A stretch of 64,000 bases of DNA from Anoplopoma fimbria (lineage: Eukaryota; Chordata; Actinopteri; Perciformes; Anoplopomatidae). The position numbers were made by a program, and so were the translations under genes. Position 1 is the stretch's first letter; the number at the start of each line of letters is the position of its first letter. The notes under the pieces are model-generated. The model saw only the letters and a program-made list of their open reading frames with translations. It did not search any database and had not been told where the DNA came from. The stretch lies in assembly GCF_027596085.1 (NCBI RefSeq), contig NC_072467.1, positions 14,749,976 through 14,813,975 on the forward strand. The letters run 5' to 3'. Positions 57,420 through 64,000 of the stretch are shown here, piece by piece.

Positions 57420-57929
57420 CATTAGTGCATTTAAGTGCTTTTCCAGGTGGCTTTAATTATCACAGATTTATATTTGGCTGGTCGGTTGAATCAAAAATAA
57501 AGTATCATATTTCATAAATGTTCAATTTCATATGTTTTGTATGTGCTTTTAATCCTAAAAAATAACTACAAACTATAGCAAATATTGAACGTCTACAGGT
57601 TGTTGTTTTTTTTACAATTGATATCAAATGCAAAAATGTAATTTGTTTATTCTGAAGACAAAAATTTGAAGCAATGTATTTTTATTTGTTTTCCAGTGTG
57701 AACACTCAACATTGCTACATACCGCTAGTGAAGATAAAATTTCCTTTTTTTTTGGTTTGTTTTTTAACAGTTGTTACCTCCCACTTCTCTATACTTTATT
57801 TATTTTTTTCAAAACTCTTCTCACATTTCTCTTTAGCAATATGCAGCTGCAGTGAAACATTCAATCTCAACGATCTTGCAGCGTGAGTCCAAGTGCACAA
57901 AATGAAACAAAAGTAATTCTAGTACGGGT

Positions 57930-58068
57930 GTATAAGTAAGTAAAGGACCTTGACTAGTCATGAGTACTTTCACATACTTATATTTTAAATGCAGGACTTT
58001 TACTTGTAGAACATTTTAAACTGGTGTATTGTCACTTGTTCCTAATGTGTACTTCCTCCACCACTGCC
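57930..58068. repeat. Teleost repeat with GGACTTTTACTTGTAGA
   Basis: AAGTAAAGGACCTTGA, ATGCAGGACTTTTACTTGTA and TACTTCCTCCACCACTGCC form the recognisable end of a widespread fish element. Confidence 0.6.
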
Positions 58069-61000
58069 CAAGTTGTGTCCGACACCATCAAAAGAAAAAG
58101 TTACAGAGTTGTCATGGTGCCTGTTTGAAAAAAGATATGCTCACATTGAAAAGTTGAGACAAGTTAAACCTGGCAGCCACAGAGGTGCCAGATTTGTTGA
58201 TTGGAGATGCGCACCTGTTGCAACCGAACCACTGAAAACAACTGAAAAAATGAAATGCCCTGTGGTGATTTTGGAAAAGTGATGTGCAGTTATCACATAA
58301 CTTGTCTTCTGTTTCACAACGTGGCCTGGAGATGAGGCAGCCCCAAACACGTCTTTTGAAGCTGGAAAGTTGTGTTCTCACAGTTTTCCCACTTAATGGC
58401 TCCCATGTTTCCCTCTTAAAACTTTTGTTTTCCCTGAACCTTAAACGCCCCCCCTGCTGTGTGAATATGTGTGTGCTGGTTAGCTGTCAGTGTGGGTGTG
58501 CTGGTCATGTGTTTGTCTGTACGCGTGTGCGCACACAAGAATTAATTCATATGTACCGTTCACCGTTGTCCAAATGGCAGCTTTACAGGAGGACTGGTTT
58601 CCAAACCGAGCCCACAGAAGGAGCAACACATGGGCAAATTAAGTGGGTTTTAAGAGCCAGTCAGAAAGATGCTCCAAATGCATTTGAAAAGAAAATTAGC
58701 ATTATTGTATTCCAGTTATTTAAAGGAATAATTATTTTTTTATTACAATTTGAGTCTTGATTCTCTAGTGTTTCAAATTGTTTTTTTCAGCTATGATAAA
58801 ACCCTTCTGTCGTAATCTGGGAACACATTGACATTGCAACAACAAAGGTAATTCAATTTAAAAGAACAAGCGGCAATGTATGCAGGCAATTGTCTTAAAG
58901 TTGTTGTATTTGACATTTCATACAATCTTGCCAAAAAACAATATTAAACCAAGTTGTCTCTCCTCGGTATCAGCAGCTGAGTTACGGCGATGTACACCAG
59001 CAGTGTGTGTGTACTGGTAGTTCCGTTAGCTGTTAGCGGTTAGCCAAACACCCCGTCCAAAACACTGAAAGGGAGCTAACTGTTTTCCCCTAACTGTGTC
59101 TCTGGGTGTAGAGTAGCTAACGGTGGGTCAGCGGAGCACTCAGCCATGTTATCAATATAGGCCCTTAATGGCCCGGGGCCAGCTAAGAGTAGTGAGTTAA
59201 GAGGTCAGCAGGCAGTCAATGGCAGTACAGAAGAGGTAGTAAAAGGTGTTTTGAGAAGTGTCAGTAGCAGCAACCACCAGAGGTCCTTGAGCATTCATCC
59301 AAGACTGACCACATAAATTGTAAAGCAGTTTGCTGCAGCAGAATGCGAGATGAGACGTGGACAGACACAGAGGTGCACTTTCAATCACACAAGCAAGCTA
59401 ATGCACGGTACCTGGCGGAGGTAATTATAACATGTATTTGATACGGAAATACCCAAAAAGAAAAAACTCCACGTTGTTCCAGCATCACTGAAAAGACTGA
59501 CACATATTCCATCCAGTTCATGTTATCTCAATGTAAAATAAATGTAAATCAAAAGATAGAGTTAGACAAACAACAGTACATAAATTACACCACAGGTATT
59601 AGACCCTTACAACCTCCTGCACGATATGCACAGACACACACACACACAAACACACACACACACCTCCAGGTGTGTTTGTCTCCAGCCAATTAACTCCCTT
59701 AGATCTTCAGACCAGGAAGCAATCAGCGCTCTGCAGATGGCTCTTTGTTTGTGTCTCAACGAGGCATGGCTCATATAAAGTGCCCAATAAAAAACACCCT
59801 TAAAACTCTGGGAAACAACACTTTCTAAGCAGAGAAAAATCCATACCAAACACACACATAGCATCAGCGCTGGGAGTCAAACAACCCAGATGTTGCTATT
59901 ATTCTTAAAGAATATTAGAGAATCACATTCACATCAGTCCGTGGGTTGCAATTAATGAGAGGCTCAAAGCTAACAGTATCTATGTTTGGGCTGAGACTAA
60001 CTTAGAGGTGTGAAATGACCCGAACAGTTGGATTCACCTGCCTGTCTCTACTTCACTGGCCCCAACATGTTGCTAGTTTCTTGTTCCCAGAGGCACAAGT
60101 GAATATTACACTTTAGGAGTAGATCTGACACGAAGCTCCTCCAATACAGGGCCACAAGGTCATAATGTAATGGTGCAGGCGTCACCTCAAGGCCCCTTAA
60201 CTTTCTGATGATATTGTACTTTAAACCTGCATGTTCCACAAAAGAGAAAACTAAACCAAATACCAGGAACCAAGTGACACACAGGGAACTCGGGGCTGTT
60301 GAGTCAGCTGGGGATCTGTGGCCCTCAGGGCAATAATTCAATAATCCGGCTTTACACATCTGGTTATGTTTATATATGTAAAATAATATCACTAGTGCAA
60401 TTATTGCTAGAAAAGTCTGACGACAATTATGCAAAATACAAGTATCCACTTTAATCCTAGTTTGCATAGCGGTTTGGTCCAGTCTGTTCTCATTATTAAG
60501 CCTACGATCTCATGATGATCACGGTGTGCTGGACTGCAACATTTGTACCATTCTGGTCTACAATCTTTGAAACACTTTTTAAATAATATTTATGATAATG
60601 AGATATAACCAGATCAAGCAGGAATTGCAATGCATTTGGCTCCTAGAGGGATTTTACACTTTCAGGTGTACAGTCAGACGCCTCAGGCCTCCTGTCATTT
60701 TTGGCACAGCAGATAAGAGTCGATTTCAAAGGAAATCTGCCAAACCACCACTGCTCTCATTGGGTAGACGTTAATGGGTGGAAAATGTTATGGCACACAT
60801 GAAGACAATTTGAAATAATATACAGCTAGGGTTACCAAAGTCTCAAAGCCCTTCCTTTACAAAACTATGATAGAAAATACTAAAGGGTAACTTTTTTTAA
60901 ATTTTAAATAGGTGCAGTATTGAGTGAGAATGTGCAGACTGGAGCTGCTAAATCACTCGGGGCAACAGCGAAGTCAGTTAACACAGTTTCCCGTTTCCCA

Positions 61001-61769
61001 CAACTACCACCCCCCCCCCCCAGTTTATCAGGCAAATCTTGATTATATGTGTATTCTGTCTATGGCAGTTGTAGCATTGTTTACTGTGATGCGTGCCGTC
61101 TTGAAATGAGAGTACATTCCCACGATGGAAATAAAAAAGATTTTAAATGAATTACTCGCATTCTAAATCATCCATCCAGAGTACACAGGCCCCAGTGGTT
61201 GGATGTTTGTGTGGCTGCGAGTTGCGCAGGGTGGCTGAGAAACGTGTTTACTGTGTGTGTGGTGTTTAGTCTGCGTGTGGCTTTGCTGTGTTTGGACTCC
61301 CATGCACCCTGACTGATGTGTTGCTGTGTGCGTCCGCTTTGTTGTGGGTGTGCTGGCAGAGTTACGGCGGATGACTAAGATGAAAAGCAGTCGCTGACGC
61401 TCTGGAAAACACATCAGCGTGGAGGTGAGGCACAGGGAGCAACACGCCGCGGTGCACATGGAAACTGTAGTACTGAGGGATCGGTGTGTATTTTCAGTGG
61501 TTGAAAGTGTTTGGACTGCAGTACAGTTGGGTTGATGTGAAGCTCTTTCTGCTGTGTTTGCATTCCTGAAGTGTTTTTTTTTGTAACCCTTCCATCCATA
61601 AAACTGACGAGGACTTACACCCCATATTTGATTTATTTTTGCAGCAGAGCCTGAGCCATCATAACATTTAGTTATTAAATTGTGTCAAGAATCCATCAAA
61701 AATCTGGATCCTACACTTCCCTTAATGCAACATATATAATTGAACCCTCTATGCTAAAGTTTCTTTTTA

Positions 61770-62040
61770 TATTTGTACCTCTACTGCACCACATTGTAGA
61801 GAGAAATGTGGTTCTTTCTACTGCACTACATGTAACTGAAAGCAGTTACTCTGCAGATTAAGATTAATTTAAAGAACATGGGACTTCCAAGGATACAACA
61901 TGCTGCTAAGCATATAAATGCATCAGAAACATCATTTTAATTGTTTAATACATATAAAGTAAAACTATCTGAAACTGACCATTTATAGAACTTTTCCTTT
62001 TTATACTTTAAGTGCCTTTTATTCTTTTACTTAAAGAGTA
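61770..62040. repeat. Teleost repeat with CTACTGCACTACATGTAAC
   Basis: TACCTCTACTGCACCACATT, CTACTGCACTACATGTAACT and GTTACTCTGCAGATTAAGAT match the inner part of the family at 57930. Confidence 0.55.
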
Positions 62041-62144
62041 ACTTTACACCAGGCTGAATAACAGTGCTCTCTGGTTTCAAGTTTCTAGTCTGTTTGGGTT
62101 TGGTCAGAAATAAGGACCCGCCCCCCTTGGTGTTTAAAAGAAAT

Positions 62145-62360
62145 GCAGTCAAAGTGCCCCTTCCAGTGAATAAACATGATAAAGAGCCCTCTAGGATACC
62201 CTTTCAGTGCCAAAACATATGAAGAGCCCTCTAGTCACTGTCTAGTTGAAAAAAAAAGGTGATAAAACATGATAAAGTGCCCACCAAGGTACCCTTCCAG
62301 TGGAGAAAACATTATTGAAGAGCCCTCTAGGGTACCTTTCCAGTGGTGAAAATGAGATGC
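62145..62360. repeat. Degenerate tandem repeat, GAAGAGCCCTCTAGGGTACC unit
   Basis: About four diverged units of roughly 50-60 bases share CCTTCCAGTG, AAACATGATAAAG and AGAGCCCTCTAGG. Confidence 0.75.
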
Positions 62361-64000
62361 AGTGTCATGGAGGCTGCCCTACTAGAAAACGTTTTGAGCG
62401 CTGTTGCTCCACCGCATGCAGCTGGTGCCCTTTTTTTCTGTACCCGCCCCACAGACAGCCTGATACTGCCAATGTGTACACCATTGCATGTCATTTGTTA
62501 CTGAATTTCTACAGCATTGTACAACTCGGCGTAACTTGATTAACCTTTGGTTTCAGTGAGAACTCTCTCTGACCAAATAGTGGTCTGAAGTGTTTCAACT
62601 ACACCTTCTCGCTTGGATCCTCAACTGCGGTGTTACCGCAAAAAGAACCAGATATTAATCACAATTTTTGCTAATGGTAAACCCTAAAAAGTTTACAAAG
62701 TGGACTGGAATCCAAAGGCTTAAAACAATACAGCATGCTGGGAAAAATGGCTGATTTGTAGTTAGTGTGCCCAAGTTTACCGAAACACCCAAAAGGACTT
62801 AATCTACAACAGGTATTGGAACGATCACTGAGGTAAGTTTGGAAAAACAACACCTCTCCTGCCAAACCTTCTACACAAACCACTGTTTAACACGAATGTG
62901 AATTTTATTAGTGCGCATTCTGCCATCTGATTAAAAAGAACAGCTTGGAAATCCACACCAATAAAAATGATTTCAACTTTTACAAACACGTGGCGCAGAA
63001 GCCAAGAAGAAGTAGTTGTGCATCCCCGAGGCGAGGGCGTAGCTGTGAGAAATCTGATGTGCAGATCGAACCGCTAGCTCTCTGAGGGACCCAACACCAA
63101 CTGAACCGCCGGCTCCACCCGGCTCCACAGCTTTGATCAATGAGTGCTCCCTACATGCTGAATGATGGTATTACACCGTAACCACACAACACCCCACACC
63201 CATGAATAAAACATAAAGATTAGACAACATCGATTGACCCAAACACCAGCACGATCAATTTGGTTCTTTTTTTATTATTTATTCTCTGCAAGTAAAAATA
63301 TCTTTTTAAAGTGCATTCGTACAATGTTATGTTGGCACACGGCAGGTGTCTTCTCTCGTTATTCTGCTCATCAGACACCGCCAACACAAATCCACCTTGA
63401 GCACAATCTGCCAGCATTGTTTAAAGGACCTTGAACAGCTCACTTTAGAATAACTGACATCAGAAACTCTAAATTACAGTTAGAAAATCATCAAATCTTG
63501 AAAATGCTTCACTGACATAATGGACACAGTAACATCATCAATATGCACTACATTCTAATTGTCACAAGAACAATTCTAGTCATCACTGTAGACCTCAAGA
63601 GAGGCATTAGATTTTGTTTCTAACGATCGCTGAATCATTTTTTTTTGTAAATAACCCGAATGGTTTCTGCATATACTAATAATCTCTAAATACCAGACAT
63701 AGGGCAGTGATCACCTAATGTCTGAATCTCATTGGTTTTATCTCATGATTATTAAATGGTTTGGGATATGCAGAAATCATGAAATAATTTTCTGATGACG
63801 AGAAAACAAAAATTGTCATGGTGAGATTATCAAAATTAGTCAGTGATCATGAGAAAATAAACTTAAAATAATTAAACTCAGGTATGGAAGCAGAGAGCGG
63901 CTAAATTATTTCTATTTTGATTTTGATTATTTGATGATCTCGGAATATCGGAATAAAGATCTTGTTCCTTGAGATAAGGGAATAAACATCTCAAACAAAG

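Larger units (their letters stand above)
45731..64000. other. Upstream intergenic region without a recognised gene
   Basis: I find no gene with recognisable protein homology in these 18 kb. The region is AT-rich and holds a foldback element, three non-autonomous DNA elements with inverted termini, a composite of known teleost repeats at 54.1-55.8 kb, a (TTA)n tract and tandem repeats. Stretches 45.9-47.8, 52.3-53.6 and 58.4-61.7 kb show nothing I can name. Confidence 0.6.

Noticed and set aside
58073..58282. A 69-codon plus-strand open frame (MCPTPSKEKVTE start)
   Set aside because: It lies just after a repeat end, has overlapping minus-strand frames of similar length and shows no recognisable domain or splice partners.

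Overview
This is vertebrate nuclear DNA, almost certainly from a ray-finned fish and probably a percomorph teleost. The evidence is GT-AG spliced exons, very dense (CA/TG)n microsatellites, and several interspersed repeat families that I recognise from teleost genomes. Nothing in the window is prokaryotic: there are no operons, CRISPR arrays or ribosome-binding sites.

The only gene I can support is the 5' two fifths of lrp5 (low-density lipoprotein receptor-related protein 5, a Wnt co-receptor). It lies on the minus strand from the start codon at 45446 down to 583 and continues off the left edge. I place 13 coding exons with splice sites and phases. They encode the signal peptide, YWTD propeller 1, EGF-like 1, YWTD propeller 2, EGF-like 2 and the first residues of propeller 3, about 656 residues. 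Residue signatures fit LRP5 better than LRP6. A CpG-rich block (about 44.8-45.73 kb) covers exon 1 and the likely promoter, and a short upstream open frame overlaps the start codon.

Three points about the gene stand out. (1) Exon 11 is one base short for the phases around it (171 instead of 172), at a run of five C on the plus strand. This breaks the frame and is probably a sequencing error unless reads show otherwise. (2) Several exons are subdivided compared with the mammalian gene as I remember it: 69+129=198 and 89+219+89=397, and two other exons are also split. (3) One of these extra introns (149 bases) is about half (CA)n.

Layout from left to right: intron 13 start (1-582); exons 13 and 12 (583-1042); intron 11, 15.4 kb, with microsatellites, several repeats and a decayed coiled-coil pseudogene at 10.9-12.0 kb; exons 11-8 (16.4-18.8 kb); intron 7, 5.4 kb; exons 7-6 (24.2-24.65 kb); intron 5, 5.3 kb, with a 49-base minisatellite; exons 5-4 (29.9-30.3 kb); intron 3; exons 3-2 (33.2-33.7 kb); intron 1, 11.7 kb, with a SINE-like element and an unusual four-tract dinucleotide cluster at 39.2-39.8 kb; exon 1 and promoter (45.4-45.7 kb). 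From 45.73 to 64 kb I find no convincing gene. That stretch holds non-autonomous DNA elements with inverted termini, a foldback element and tandem repeats. All sixteen long (50 bases or more) CA/TG tracts lie in lrp5 introns and none lies upstream.

I found no undescribed multi-gene system. The most useful leads are the exon 11 frameshift, the subdivided exon structure, the overlapping upstream open frame and the coiled-coil pseudogene.
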